Below, in pieces: positions 1 to 9,465 of a stretch of DNA of 64,000 bases (position 1 is the stretch's first letter; every line of letters begins with the position of its first letter). A program made the position numbers and the translations under genes. Source of the DNA: Wolfiporia cocos (taxonomy: Eukaryota > Basidiomycota > Agaricomycetes > Polyporales > Phaeolaceae). The DNA lies in assembly GCA_029448655.1 (NCBI GenBank), contig JACCLO010000007.1, positions 3,698,477 to 3,762,476 of the forward strand, written 5' to 3'. The notes under the pieces are model-generated. The model did no database searches. It was not told the origin of the DNA and saw only the letters and a program-made list of their open reading frames with translations.

Positions 1-1
1 A

Positions 2-1813
2 CAAAGGGACTCCCCGTCCAATCCCATGGGAACGCGTCCGGGCACACCTATCCCCGGATACCCCCCGGCTCGCTACACCCATCCGATCGGGCCCGTAACA
101 ACCCTGGAAATGGAATTCTCGGGTCCAGCACGACGAACCAACGCCGAGGTCGAAACAGGCCTCAAGTCGTACCTCCCAGAGGAGGAGCACCACAAGGTAG
201 ATGGACCCCTTCATGGGGAAATTCTCGACGCCGCCGTACAACGAAGTGCGGCAATCAGTCACGACACGACCGAGATCCTCGGTCGGATGGTGCACGCCCG
301 CCTGGAGCGAATCCATGGCAGAATCGACTCCCTGGCTGGGCAATCCAGGGCAATCGAACAGAAGGCCCAAGACGAGCTACACGAAGCGGTCAATTCGGTC
401 CGCAACGAGGTGCTGTCCACTCTGGTGGACCTTGGCAAGGAACTCCGGCAGGAATACACCGCCAAGTTCTCCGCAATGGAGAAAGAACTCCGGAAGGACT
501 ACCGGTCCCGGCTTGACGACCTCGAGGATGCGTTCGCCGAGCGAATGGAGAAGGTTGAGGAGGAACTTCGGAGGAGTCGCAAGAATCCCTCCGTTCCCAA
601 CCCTCCCGGTGTCCGCACGCCACCGGAAGACCCAGCACCGGCCCCCGGCAATGCTCAAACCTGTGCAGCCGAGGCCGCTGCCGCCGCACAAGCTGCAGCC
701 GCTGCTGCAACAGCCGTCGCCCCGCAGATTCAAGGTCTGCCTCAAAACCTGAAAATCCCCCCTCCCCCCGAATTCTCTGGGTCATCTGGAAAGGTGACTG
801 CGCAGGAATGGGTGGAGAAGATGGGCCTGTACTTCGGTACGCTCAGGGTCTACGACGACCACGACCGTATCACTACGGCCCTCTTCCGCGTCACAGGGGA
901 CGCATACAAATTTTTCTCGCCTCTCATCAAGAAGGCAGGAAACGGAGAACCTCTTGGCACCTGGGAGGACTTCACCAAGTCAGTCATGGTGCAATATGGG
1001 AAAATGACGGATAAGGAGATCGCAAAAAAGGAAATTCGCGGCTACTACGGTACCAAGGGCAAGGAACTGGCAGAATCGAATTACTTCAATTACTGTGAAC
1101 GATTCCGCACCCTCGGCCGCCTCTCCGAAACCGCCAATGAGACTCTGGTATGGGAATTCACCGAGACTCTCCCTGAAAAGGTTAAGGACACCTTGAACGT
1201 CCTCGGTAAGACCCCGTTCTTCAAGGCCCCGACCGACATCGAGCCCCTCATCGACTTTGCTCTGGAAATGTACCAAACGTCATATCCAGACAAAATCAAG
1301 GGTTCGATCTTCGAGAAGGCCAGCAAAAAGGACTCGGCCCCTGCCGAAAAGAAAGAGACGTCCTCCGCTTCTGCGAAGAAGTCGGAGAAAAAGAAGGACA
1401 AGGGAAAGGCGCCCGCCAAAGCCCCCGCCGACACCACCAACGCTGTCTGCACATACTGCAAGCAGACAGGACATTACTTCAACAAATGTCCTAAGCTTGC
1501 GGCAGACAAGGCCGCGGGAACGTTCGTGCCTGCCGCTCAGCGGGCCGAACAACAAAGGGCGAAGGAAGCAGCTGCCGCGTCTGGAAAGACCACGGCTGCT
1601 CCTTCGGGTAGTGGAAAGGGACAGGCTTCTGGCAAGAAGCCGTACTCGGCGCCCCCCGCGGATGGCAAGACGTATCGTGCCCGAACGATCTGGGAAGAAG
1701 TGATGGCTGACTCAAGCTCAGCAGGACCCTCGGCCCCCGCCACCACCGTCGCCAATGTCGGGACCATCTCGGTTCCCCTCGCCCCAACCACACGTCTCGA
1801 AGACGTTCTGTGA
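2..1813 (+). CDS. gag: Gag polyprotein, family A copy A1 (5' partial)
   Basis: Structural capsid and nucleocapsid protein of the retrotransposon particle. The frame is open from the window edge. The residues before the first visible Met at 26 match the internal part of the full-length gag of copy A2, so the true start is about 70 residues upstream and Met26 is not the initiator. Seen in order: a long charged coiled-coil region, an Ala-rich linker, a capsid-like segment (the PPPEFSG motif followed by EWVEKMGLYF), a Lys-rich linker and a CCHC zinc knuckle (CTYCKQTGHYFNKC). Pol begins in the +1 frame and overlaps the gag end by 59 nt. Confidence 0.93.
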   Translation, partial: QRDSPSNPMGTRPGTPIPGYPPARYTHPIGPVTTLEMEFSGPARRTNAEVETGLKSYLPEEEHHKVDGPLHGEILDAAVQRSAAISHDTTEILGRMVHARLERIHGRIDSLAGQSRAIEQKAQDELHEAVNSVRNEVLSTLVDLGKELRQEYTAKFSAMEKELRKDYRSRLDDLEDAFAERMEKVEEELRRSRKNPSVPNPPGVRTPPEDPAPAPGNAQTCAAEAAAAAQAAAAAATAVAPQIQGLPQNLKIPPPPEFSGSSGKVTAQEWVEKMGLYFGTLRVYDDHDRITTALFRVTGDAYKFFSPLIKKAGNGEPLGTWEDFTKSVMVQYGKMTDKEIAKKEIRGYYGTKGKELAESNYFNYCERFRTLGRLSETANETLVWEFTETLPEKVKDTLNVLGKTPFFKAPTDIEPLIDFALEMYQTSYPDKIKGSIFEKASKKDSAPAEKKETSSASAKKSEKKKDKGKAPAKAPADTTNAVCTYCKQTGHYFNKCPKLAADKAAGTFVPAAQRAEQQRAKEAAAASGKTTAAPSGSGKGQASGKKPYSAPPADGKTYRARTIWEEVMADSSSAGPSAPATTVANVGTISVPLAPTTRLEDVL

Positions 1814-4800
1814 AGAACACACCAGCCCCGCAGCGGCTGGGAGTGTACAGCGCCCCGAAGAAGCGCACCTCTACGAAGAGGCTTCACAGAGACCCCTCAT
1901 CTTGTGGGAAGATAAGGCGGTCGTACGTCACCCGGTATCCCATCTCGGTATATTCGGTAACTCGGCAATGGACTTTGCCCGGAGGACAAGGACACTAGCT
2001 ACACGTGCCCCTCCTGTACAATACTTTTATCCTGACCCGCTCGCGCTGAAGTTTTTCACTTTGTATAATGTACATGGAAAAGATTCTCGAGACGACAATA
2101 AATCGTTCTCTATCGAAGTGGAACTGTGGGTATACGGAAAGAAAGTAAACGCCATGGCATTAATCGACACCGGTGCATCAATAAGCGTCATCGATAAGAA
2201 ACTCGTACATGAGGAGAAGCTAGTCACTCAGAAACTACCTTCACCTCTCGAGATTCGAAACGCCGACGGTACCTCTAATACCGCCGGTAATATCAATATG
2301 GCAGTAAAAGCTTATATGGTGCACGAGGAACACAAGTCCACCGAATTCTTGTACGTAATGGACGTACAGAATGCGGATGTGATCCTCGGATATGACTGGT
2401 TCCTGAAACACAACCCGGACTTCAATTGGCCGGAAGGAACCTTCACATATCGGTGTACGCAAAAATGTAAACATGGCAAACGGGTTTCGATTTCTGAGGA
2501 AGAAGATGAAATCGAACCCCGCAACATCTATCAGATCATCAATGACTTTCCAATAGATTTTCTCGGCTTAGAGGAGCCTGAGAATCCCTTTGTCGTTTGG
2601 GTGAACACCCTTGACGAAGGAACGGAACTCCTTATCGATGCCATTCAGTCGATAACGGAGAAGTCGGATGATGAATTCCTGACAGATGCGGATCTCCAGA
2701 AATGGAAATCTTTGGTTCCGGAGGAATACCAGGAGTTTGGTCCCACGGTATTTTCTCAACGCGCATCCGAAAGGATGCCCGAACGGAAACCATACGATCA
2801 CGCCATCGACTTCCCCGATGACGCGGTACTACCGCCCCCGAGTAAGGCATACAAGATGTCTCCTCAGGAAGCGAACTCGTTAGATCAGTGGATTCAGGAA
2901 GAGTTACGGAAGGGCTACATCCGACACTCAAAATCCCCGATCGCGAGCCCGGTCTTCTTCGTCCCTAAAAAAGACGGCGGAGCCCGAATGGTAGTCGATT
3001 ACCGAAAAGTAAACGACTTGACCATTAAAAACAGGTACCCTCTCCCACGCATAGACGAGCTTATCGATAAGCTTAGCCAGGCTTCGATATTTACGAAGCT
3101 CGACTTGCGTTGGGGTTACAACAACGTAAGAATCAAGGAGGGAGATGAATGGAAGACCGCATTCATTACGCCTAACGGCCTTTACGAAGCCGTAGTCATG
3201 TACTTCGGTTTTTGTAATGCACCCAGCACGTTCCAACACATGATGAACGATATTCTAGGTGACCTTATCAGAGAAGGAAAGGTCATTGTCTACCTAGACG
3301 ACATCCTTGTGTTCGGAAACGACCTGTTGGAACACCATCGTATTGTCAAGCAAGTATTACAAATCTTGCAAGACAACGACTTGTTCGCGAAGCCTGAAAA
3401 GTGCTTCTTTGAACAAAGCAGTATTGAATACCTGGGAATGATCATTTCCAAAGGAAAAGTCGAAATGGACCCTAAGAAGGTAGCCGGTGTCATGGACTGG
3501 CCTACACCTGCCAAGGTGAAGGACGTCCAAGCCTTTGTTGGCTTCGCCAACTACTACCGTCGGTTCATTAAAGATTTCTCCAAAGTGGTTAAGCCGTTAA
3601 CCGAACTGTCCAAGAAAAACACGCAATGGAACTGGGGACCCGAACAAGCGGAAGCCTTCCAAACTCTCAAGGAAGCTTTCACATCGGCTCCAATACTCCG
3701 GATCCCAGATCAGGAGTCCCCGTTCCGCGTGGAAGCGGATTCTTCCGATTACGCAACTGGTGCAGTGCTATCACAATACTCTTCGGAGGATAAGCTCTGG
3801 CACCCGGTAGCCTTTTACTCGAAATCTCTATCAGCACCCGAAAGGAACTATGAGATTTACGATAAGGAGTTGCTCGCAATCATCCGCGCTCTAGAGGAAT
3901 GGAGACATTACCTCGAAGGACACCCACACAAATTTGAAGTATGGTCGGATCATCTCAATCTGACATATTTCAAATCGGCACAACGGCTAACCCGGAGACA
4001 GGCACGTTGGAGTCTTTACCTGACAAGGTTCAACTTCACCATGTGCCACAAACCCGGTAAAACAATGCTTACGGCTGATCCTCTGTCACGGAGGCCAGAC
4101 CATGAAGAGGGGGTGGAACTCGACAATCGCGATCAAATTTTGCTGAAACCGGAATACTTTACGGTTAGGGCGCTAGAAGCGTCACAGCAGGAGATACAAT
4201 CAGGCGACGAGGACCTTCTCCGACAAATCCGACAAGCCCTCATGGACGATCAAATTACCAAGGATTACCAGGAACTACTGAAAAGTGGTCCCAAGGAATT
4301 CGGTAAAGATCTCCAGGAATGGAACATGGAGGCCGGATTACTCCTCAGACGAGGAAAAGTGTACGTTCCAAAAGAGCCTAAGGAATTGCGCACGAAGATT
4401 CTGGAGTTACATCATGACCATGTGACGGCCGGACACTTCGGACGATGGAAGACCTATGAACTTCTATCACGTAATTACTGGTGGCCTGGAATGACCACGA
4501 TGGTAAAGCAATACGTGGAAGGTTGTGACACATGTCAACGCATGAAGAACCACAACCAGACCCCGTACGGACCCCTGCAACCGCTCCCAGTTCCGGAAGC
4601 ACCTTGGGACACCGTCACAATTGACCTTATCGTCCACCTACCACCCAGCGGCGAATTGAAACAATTCAATGCTATTATGGTAATAGTGGACCGGCTTACC
4701 AAACGAGCACATTTCATTCCCACGTCAGACAAAGTAACGGCAAAAGAATTAGCGAACCTCCTGTACCTTCGGATTTATCCGAACCACGGACTTCCGAAAC

Positions 4801-6290
4801 AAATCATTTCGGATAGAGGCCCACAATTCGCAGCCGCCTTATTCAAGGGATGGTGTGAGCAATTGGGAATCCAACGGTCAATGACAACCGCCTATCACCC
4901 GCAAGCGGATGGCCAGACGGAGAGAGTTAACCAGATCCTGGAACAATATCTTAGATGTTACATCGATGTTATTCAGAAGGATAATTGGTCATGGTTTCTC
5001 CCAACGGCTGAATTCGCGTACAACAACGCGGCTAGTGAGACAACAAAGAATAGCCCATTCTTTGTCGAACTAGGAAGGCACCCTAATGCAGGACCTACGA
5101 ATTTACGTCCAACACCATACACGGACCTAAATGTCATTGCTTACGAACGATGGTCAGCACAAGAACAAGCTAAGGCAGCAATGAAACTGGCTGCTGAACG
5201 CTGGTCTTGGTACTACGATCAACATAAGCGCTCGGTACCGTTTAAAGTCGGCGACAAAGTTCTCGTTGACGCCCGTAGCTGGCAAGACTCCGAAAGAAGT
5301 CTTAGTCCACGCTATTTGGGACCATTTAGGATAATTGAACAATTATCTCCGGTCACCTTTAGGGTACACATGGACGAGCAATACAGGGCTTACCACCCAG
5401 TATTCCACGCTTCCAAGTTGGTCATGTACAAAGACCCGGTGCATCAGAAAAAACCAGAGCCTCAACCAGAAATGGTCGATGGCGAGGAATTATGGGAAGT
5501 CGAGAAGATCTTAGATCATCGTCTCCGCGCAGGAAGAGTTGAATACAGAATCCGATGGAAAGGGTTCGGTATCAACGACGACTCCTGGGTACGCGAAGCC
5601 GATCTCGACACGGCATACGACATTCTGCAGGAATACAAGGCTTCACACGCCATTCCAATGCAGGATGTCCCCCTCAGGCGATCAGCTAGAAGGAAAGAAG
5701 CAGTTCATGTCTTCGACCCTGACAGCGACGACTGGGAAGCCGACGAATGCACGTGGCCAGACGACTGGCCGCAGTATCGCGAAGAATTTGCGAAGGATCC
5801 TAAGCAACGCATGGTTAGACACCCCGACGGGGGATGGATGTCAGCAGACATTAACCAAAACGCGGACTTGAAAATCGTAGTCGGTGAAGGCGGCCGAATG
5901 CCGGAAAAGGGAACCAAGGACTCGGTTGGGTTTGACCTGTACACCGCAACAGGCGACGTTTTGCCAGCTCACGGGCAGACAGAATACAATACCAAACTGA
6001 AAATCCAGGTACCTTTCGGCACTTACGGACGTATCGCCCCCCGCTCTAGCCTCGCACGCAAAGGCATAGACGTAATGGGTGGCGTTATCGACCACGATTA
6101 TCAAGGCAAAGTAATCATCATTCTCCAGAATCACTCCGACATATCTATCGATATTCGGGCCGGTGATAAGATTGCTCAGCTCATCTGCGAAGTTGCTGAG
6201 GACCCGCACATTACGCTACACGGAAAATCTTACTTTGAAAAGATTAAATCCGAGCGCGGTACTGGTGGATTCGGCTCCACAGGAAAGTAA
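1755..6290 (+). CDS. pol: Pol polyprotein: PR-RT-RNaseH-IN-chromodomain-dUTPase, family A copy A1
   Basis: Intact 1511-residue enzyme polyprotein. The aspartic protease has DTGAS near residue 138. The reverse transcriptase has YLDD near 512. RNase H follows, with its first Asp near 662 (EADSSDYATG). Integrase has an HHCC zinc finger (about 886-927) and a DDE core at D957, D1020 and E1056. A chromodomain (about 1244-1297, ending in RWKGF and DDSWV) should bind histone marks and steer integration. Residues about 1370-1511 are a complete dUTPase. The frame is +1 relative to gag and opens at 1704; the Met at 1755 lies inside gag. Expression therefore needs a +1 (or -2) frameshift, re-initiation or leaky scanning. 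The dUTPase is the unusual part, because most chromovirus pols end at or just after the chromodomain. Confidence 0.96.
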   Translation: MSGPSRFPSPQPHVSKTFCEEHTSPAAAGSVQRPEEAHLYEEASQRPLILWEDKAVVRHPVSHLGIFGNSAMDFARRTRTLATRAPPVQYFYPDPLALKFFTLYNVHGKDSRDDNKSFSIEVELWVYGKKVNAMALIDTGASISVIDKKLVHEEKLVTQKLPSPLEIRNADGTSNTAGNINMAVKAYMVHEEHKSTEFLYVMDVQNADVILGYDWFLKHNPDFNWPEGTFTYRCTQKCKHGKRVSISEEEDEIEPRNIYQIINDFPIDFLGLEEPENPFVVWVNTLDEGTELLIDAIQSITEKSDDEFLTDADLQKWKSLVPEEYQEFGPTVFSQRASERMPERKPYDHAIDFPDDAVLPPPSKAYKMSPQEANSLDQWIQEELRKGYIRHSKSPIASPVFFVPKKDGGARMVVDYRKVNDLTIKNRYPLPRIDELIDKLSQASIFTKLDLRWGYNNVRIKEGDEWKTAFITPNGLYEAVVMYFGFCNAPSTFQHMMNDILGDLIREGKVIVYLDDILVFGNDLLEHHRIVKQVLQILQDNDLFAKPEKCFFEQSSIEYLGMIISKGKVEMDPKKVAGVMDWPTPAKVKDVQAFVGFANYYRRFIKDFSKVVKPLTELSKKNTQWNWGPEQAEAFQTLKEAFTSAPILRIPDQESPFRVEADSSDYATGAVLSQYSSEDKLWHPVAFYSKSLSAPERNYEIYDKELLAIIRALEEWRHYLEGHPHKFEVWSDHLNLTYFKSAQRLTRRQARWSLYLTRFNFTMCHKPGKTMLTADPLSRRPDHEEGVELDNRDQILLKPEYFTVRALEASQQEIQSGDEDLLRQIRQALMDDQITKDYQELLKSGPKEFGKDLQEWNMEAGLLLRRGKVYVPKEPKELRTKILELHHDHVTAGHFGRWKTYELLSRNYWWPGMTTMVKQYVEGCDTCQRMKNHNQTPYGPLQPLPVPEAPWDTVTIDLIVHLPPSGELKQFNAIMVIVDRLTKRAHFIPTSDKVTAKELANLLYLRIYPNHGLPKQIISDRGPQFAAALFKGWCEQLGIQRSMTTAYHPQADGQTERVNQILEQYLRCYIDVIQKDNWSWFLPTAEFAYNNAASETTKNSPFFVELGRHPNAGPTNLRPTPYTDLNVIAYERWSAQEQAKAAMKLAAERWSWYYDQHKRSVPFKVGDKVLVDARSWQDSERSLSPRYLGPFRIIEQLSPVTFRVHMDEQYRAYHPVFHASKLVMYKDPVHQKKPEPQPEMVDGEELWEVEKILDHRLRAGRVEYRIRWKGFGINDDSWVREADLDTAYDILQEYKASHAIPMQDVPLRRSARRKEAVHVFDPDSDDWEADECTWPDDWPQYREEFAKDPKQRMVRHPDGGWMSADINQNADLKIVVGEGGRMPEKGTKDSVGFDLYTATGDVLPAHGQTEYNTKLKIQVPFGTYGRIAPRSSLARKGIDVMGGVIDHDYQGKVIIILQNHSDISIDIRAGDKIAQLICEVAEDPHITLHGKSYFEKIKSERGTGGFGSTGK

Positions 6291-6316
6291 TCGTTCCATT
6301 AGGGACAATGAAACCT

Positions 6317-6329
6317 GAAGAGGGGGTAA
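6317..6329 (+). other. Polypurine tract, copy A1
   Basis: GAAGAGGGGGTAA lies directly before the LTR start TGTCACAG and should prime plus-strand DNA synthesis. The same 13 bases occur at the 3' end of family B and of copy A2. Confidence 0.85.
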
Positions 6330-6861
6330 TGTCACAGATTTGGGACATGCCACTATTTTTCCCGTATTTTTACCTATTTATCTGGTATTTCTACGACCTT
6401 GTAGACATTTACGCTGCTAAGCGCCCGTCTACACGTACACGCAACCAAACAACACGTACACAACGCGGTATACGTCCACTTGTCATAACAACACGTACAT
6501 AACACGCTTGTACGCGTCAATGACTCAGCGGACTAACCTCCGGTGTCACGCGCTTTACTCATATCCCGATACCGGGCTATGTCAGTACAATTGGATAAGC
6601 GGCCCGCTCGTTATCACATGCCAATGCCCTTACGATTACTCATATCCCGATGCCGGTATATAAGAATCACATGCATGGCTTACTAACGTAGCTACAGCCA
6701 CTTCCACAACATGGACCTACGGTCCAAACAAACGATCTTACTGGTGCGGCCATTACCGGCGCACATGGTCTATTGTAGTTTACGACTTAGCTGTATTAGT
6801 TATGTCTGCGCACAGACCGACTTCATGTTTGGCTCCCTTACTGGTAACCAAACAATGCATG

Positions 6862-6906
6862 TATATAAGTAGGGCTATCACTGCGGATAAGCCTTAGATT
6901 TGTTCT
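6862..6906 (+). promoter_or_regulatory. Family A LTR core promoter and start site
   Basis: TATATAAG begins at 6862. AGATTTGTTCT at 6896-6906 starts 34 nt downstream and is the reverse complement of the 11 bases found just after the 5' LTR in copy A2. This marks the likely first bases of the genomic RNA in a self-priming element. Confidence 0.7.
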
Positions 6907-7003
6907 CTGCATTCGCACAGTTACATAACATCTCTGCTTGCGCCCACTAGCTTCCTCACCAACCTTCAGCAACTCCTTCAAGTCGCTTATTAGGTTATAG
7001 TGT

Positions 7004-7597
7004 TGTCACGGATCACTCCTGGGGGGTATCTGTACATCCCTCGCTATTGGTATTCACAGGCGCCGCTAGGTGCGCGCGCGTCTTCCTGATCTTTAGCCAC
7101 CTCCAGCGTCTCCTCCAGCCATATAGATCATCTGACTTAGTAGTTTAGCGCTGTAGGGTAGCGCGCGCCTCATCATACGGACACATGATGGTCACATTAG
7201 TTACATGTTACGTTACGTTCCCGTGATCCCTTAGTTACGGCGCACAGGCCATTACATTAGGGTAGGATTCGTGCTCTCAACGTTCATGCATGTACATATA
7301 CGACAAGATGGTGGCCTTACAGCCCCATCGTTAGGATTCTCGTCAATGAGCTAACGCTCCTTTCTTATCCTCTGTCTGCGTGCGCTCGGGCCCGGGGCCC
7401 CTCTCGACTAGCTTGTCTGTGTGCCAGCCCCGACACGTCGCCTTGCGGAGTACCGTTGGTACTCCCGGTGGACTCCTATTAGGATGTCCCATCGGGCACG
7501 CCGTGAGGTCACCGCTATCGCGGTTGGTGCACCGCCTTGTTAGGCGTTAGGGCCTCCCCAGATGCCTGGGTCCTCACAGACTGGTAAGTCTGTGACA
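7004..7597 (+). mobile_element. Solo LTR, family C, copy C1 (594 bp)
   Basis: It starts TGTCACGG and ends CTGTGACA, with a perfect target duplication AGTGT at 6999-7003 and 7598-7602. It sits inside the A1 3' LTR and is therefore younger than A1. It is homologous in inverse orientation to the LTRs at 22476-23063 and 8948-18640, sharing the motif around TAGCGCTGTAGGGTAGCGCG. No internal coding region remains, so this is a recombined solo LTR. Confidence 0.93.
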
Positions 7598-7721
7598 AGT
7601 GTGAGTCCCACAGTCTAGTCTGTGTCATGTGCCGTCACGCCGACGATCCCTGCCCCCGCTTCATTCTGAACGTTTGATATGCCTGTTATGTAACATTACA
7701 TGAGAATAGAGCAGCAATACA

Positions 7722-8335
7722 TCAAAGTTGTAGTGTCATACCTTCTGCCTGTAGCTCCGGATACCAATAGGCATCGTCTTCCACGTCCAACGTAGGCCTC
7801 CCTTTGTAGCAGTAATAACGTATCGCCTCACCAAGATATTGGAACGACACGTTCTTCTGGCCACTGAATCCTTTGACAAGAGGCTCGATTGATTCCCTGC
7901 CAATATCACGTCGGTGAGTTCTGCAATACCCAGGCAAGTTGCCGAGGCAATCGTACCATCTGAACCAGATCCCTGTCTTGCGACCATACAGTACGGCGTA
8001 AAAAGCCTTAGCATCCAGATAGTCCTCGATTTCCTTGACTGCCGGGGATTCCAGAATGCTTGTAACGATCTGCACGACAGTACGCGCGGGTGGGTCTTCC
8101 GTTGTCGCATTGTGGAAATACCTGACTTGCAGCTCAAAAAGCTTGTCGGCCTCCCTCTGATTATTGCAATGTATGACAATTGGAAATGGGTAAGGATACT
8201 TGTTTTCTGCAAGTTCACGAGGGCTTCGCACACATGCTGGTGAGTTGCTATGTAGTAATTAATACATAAACTCACGTACCGCACATTATAAATCCCAGCC
8301 TTTGAGCCTCCAAGTATGACACATCGGCTATCCAT
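7722..8335 (-). CDS. Hypothetical protein with viroplasmin / RNase H1 N-domain-like motifs
   Basis: Exon 1 runs from the ATG at 8335 to 8280. A 56-bp GT-AG intron (8224-8279) restores the frame to exon 2 (8223-7722). The protein shows a motif of the type found in caulimovirus viroplasmin and RNase H1 N-terminal domains, which bind RNA/DNA hybrids: FYAVLYGRKTGIWFRWYDC, then VKGFSGQKNVSFQYLGEA. A weaker first copy (VILGGSKAGIYNVR) is split by the intron. A 33-bp in-frame stretch bounded by GT and AG inside the second motif may be a further tiny intron. This is the only gene here without an obvious transposon origin; it could be a host gene or cargo of the neighbouring KDZ element. Domain assignment is by eye. 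Confidence 0.55.
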
Positions 8336-8817
8336 GGTTGAGAAGGTACGGTAGTTCTGAAATATGGCTATAAGCTTGTCGGGGAGTTACGTCGAAACGA
8401 GGAGCTGAGCGTAATTTCAGTGAACGCACCGCTCTTCGAGCTTAATATAAAATCCGTCTCGCCGGTACCGGAAGTCTTGTGGGTGAGGTAGATATGAGCA
8501 GGGTGGGCAGGCAGGTATAGCTTAAGCAAGAGTGGTTGATCGGGCGCTGTGCAACAGAGTAGACACGTCGAACAGACAGCCGCATCAAGCTGCAGCAGTC
8601 GCGTCAAGCAGTCACATCAAGCTGCAGCAGTCGCGTCTCGCGTCGCCCCTCAATCAACCACGCATCTCAAGGTACATCCCTTCAAACTTCACATGCACAC
8701 ATAGTAAAGCCCCGTCTTTTCATCTGGTGCATAGTACAGTGACTAATAGTTTATTTTGTTACAGTAAAGTAATTCACGCGTGTCCAGAGTCGCGAGCTCT
8801 CTATTGCATGTAGCATT
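8336..8817. other. Intergenic DNA without a recognised gene
   Basis: No convincing coding region. A 23-base unit (core AAGCTGCAGCAGTCGCGTC) is repeated in tandem at 8583 and 8614. The stretch may hold the outer left end of the KDZ transposon, whose exact terminus I could not define. Confidence 0.4.
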
Positions 8818-8947
8818 AAAGTTGAGTCGTGCGTTATTATTCCCATCCTTCGTGGTTGCAGATTTATTCCTCCGTTTAAGATACACACCTTCATAACGCT
8901 CCTGTGTCTGATGATGATTCCCATCCTTCGTGGTTGCAGATTTATTT
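8818..8947 (+). repeat. Left subterminal repeat array of the KDZ transposon, outer part
   Basis: Copies of a roughly 79-bp unit containing GATTCCCATCCTYCGTGG and TTGCAGATTTATT. The array continues at 18641-18880, after a C solo LTR that itself contains element B. The same unit lies inverted at 22440-22475 and 23064-23195, on the other side of the KDZ gene. Confidence 0.75.
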
Positions 8948-8992
8948 TGTCACAGACTTACCAGTCTGTGCGACCCTGGACTCAGGGGGATC

Positions 8993-9452
8993 TGACACAA
9001 ACCAAACTCCAACACTTACTAAGATCCTTTGGGGGGTGTCTTAGAGGGTAAAAAGCGAAGTAGTGAGGCGATGAAATAACTTGTTAGGCTGTAGTTCAAT
9101 ATCGAGGAGAACAGAACTGAGGTTTAACGCTCAGTCTGCCTTAGTATATATACATGCGTTGCGAGACCCCTAATACTACTAGGACCTACGGTACCTAAGG
9201 ATGAGTAACGCTACATGTGATCTAATACTTCGACATGTGATTCTAGGTAAGAGCATCAGTCAGCGATCATGTGAGCGTAGACGATGCATGTGATTCTGGT
9301 TGGTATGGAACCTGCTAGAAGGTTCCGGTAAGTTCCATGGACGTAAGCGTTTGGTCACGTGATATGCTAGTTATACGTATTCTATGCTACAATGTAGATA
9401 TTGAAGTATAAAAGCAGGAAAAATAGCTAAAAATAAGGAAAAATCTGTGACA
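8993..9452 (-). repeat. 3' LTR of element B
   Basis: 460 bp, TGTCACAG to TTTGTGTCA in element orientation, followed on the left by the target duplication GGATC. Confidence 0.96.
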
Positions 9453-9465
9453 TTACCCCCTCTTC
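9453..9465 (-). other. Polypurine tract of element B
   Basis: GAAGAGGGGGTAA in element orientation, abutting the 3' LTR and touching the pol stop codon (9464-9466). It is identical to the family A tract. Confidence 0.85.

Larger units (their letters stand above)
1..7627 (+). mobile_element. Family A chromovirus (Ty3/gypsy), copy A1, left end outside window
   Basis: The 5' LTR, leader, upstream ORF and gag start lie to the left of the window. Visible are most of gag, all of pol, the polypurine tract and the 3' LTR. The coding regions are open and nearly identical to the complete copy at 39522-49516, so this copy is young. Its 3' LTR was later split by a family C solo LTR. The left target-site duplication cannot be seen; the five bases after the right end are TGTGC. 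Confidence 0.95.
6330..7627 (+). repeat. 3' LTR of A1 (699 bp once the nested insertion is removed)
   Basis: It starts TGTCACAG and ends CTGTGTCA. Removing the nested LTR (7004-7597) and one copy of AGTGT leaves 699 bp, exactly the length of the other three family A LTRs. Promoter features are a TATA box (TATATAAG at 6862) and a predicted transcription start at 6896. Two near-identical 20-mers (TTACTCATATCCCGATRCCG) at 6555 and 6636, and several CACGTAC motifs at about 6430-6515, are candidate regulatory sites. Confidence 0.95.
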
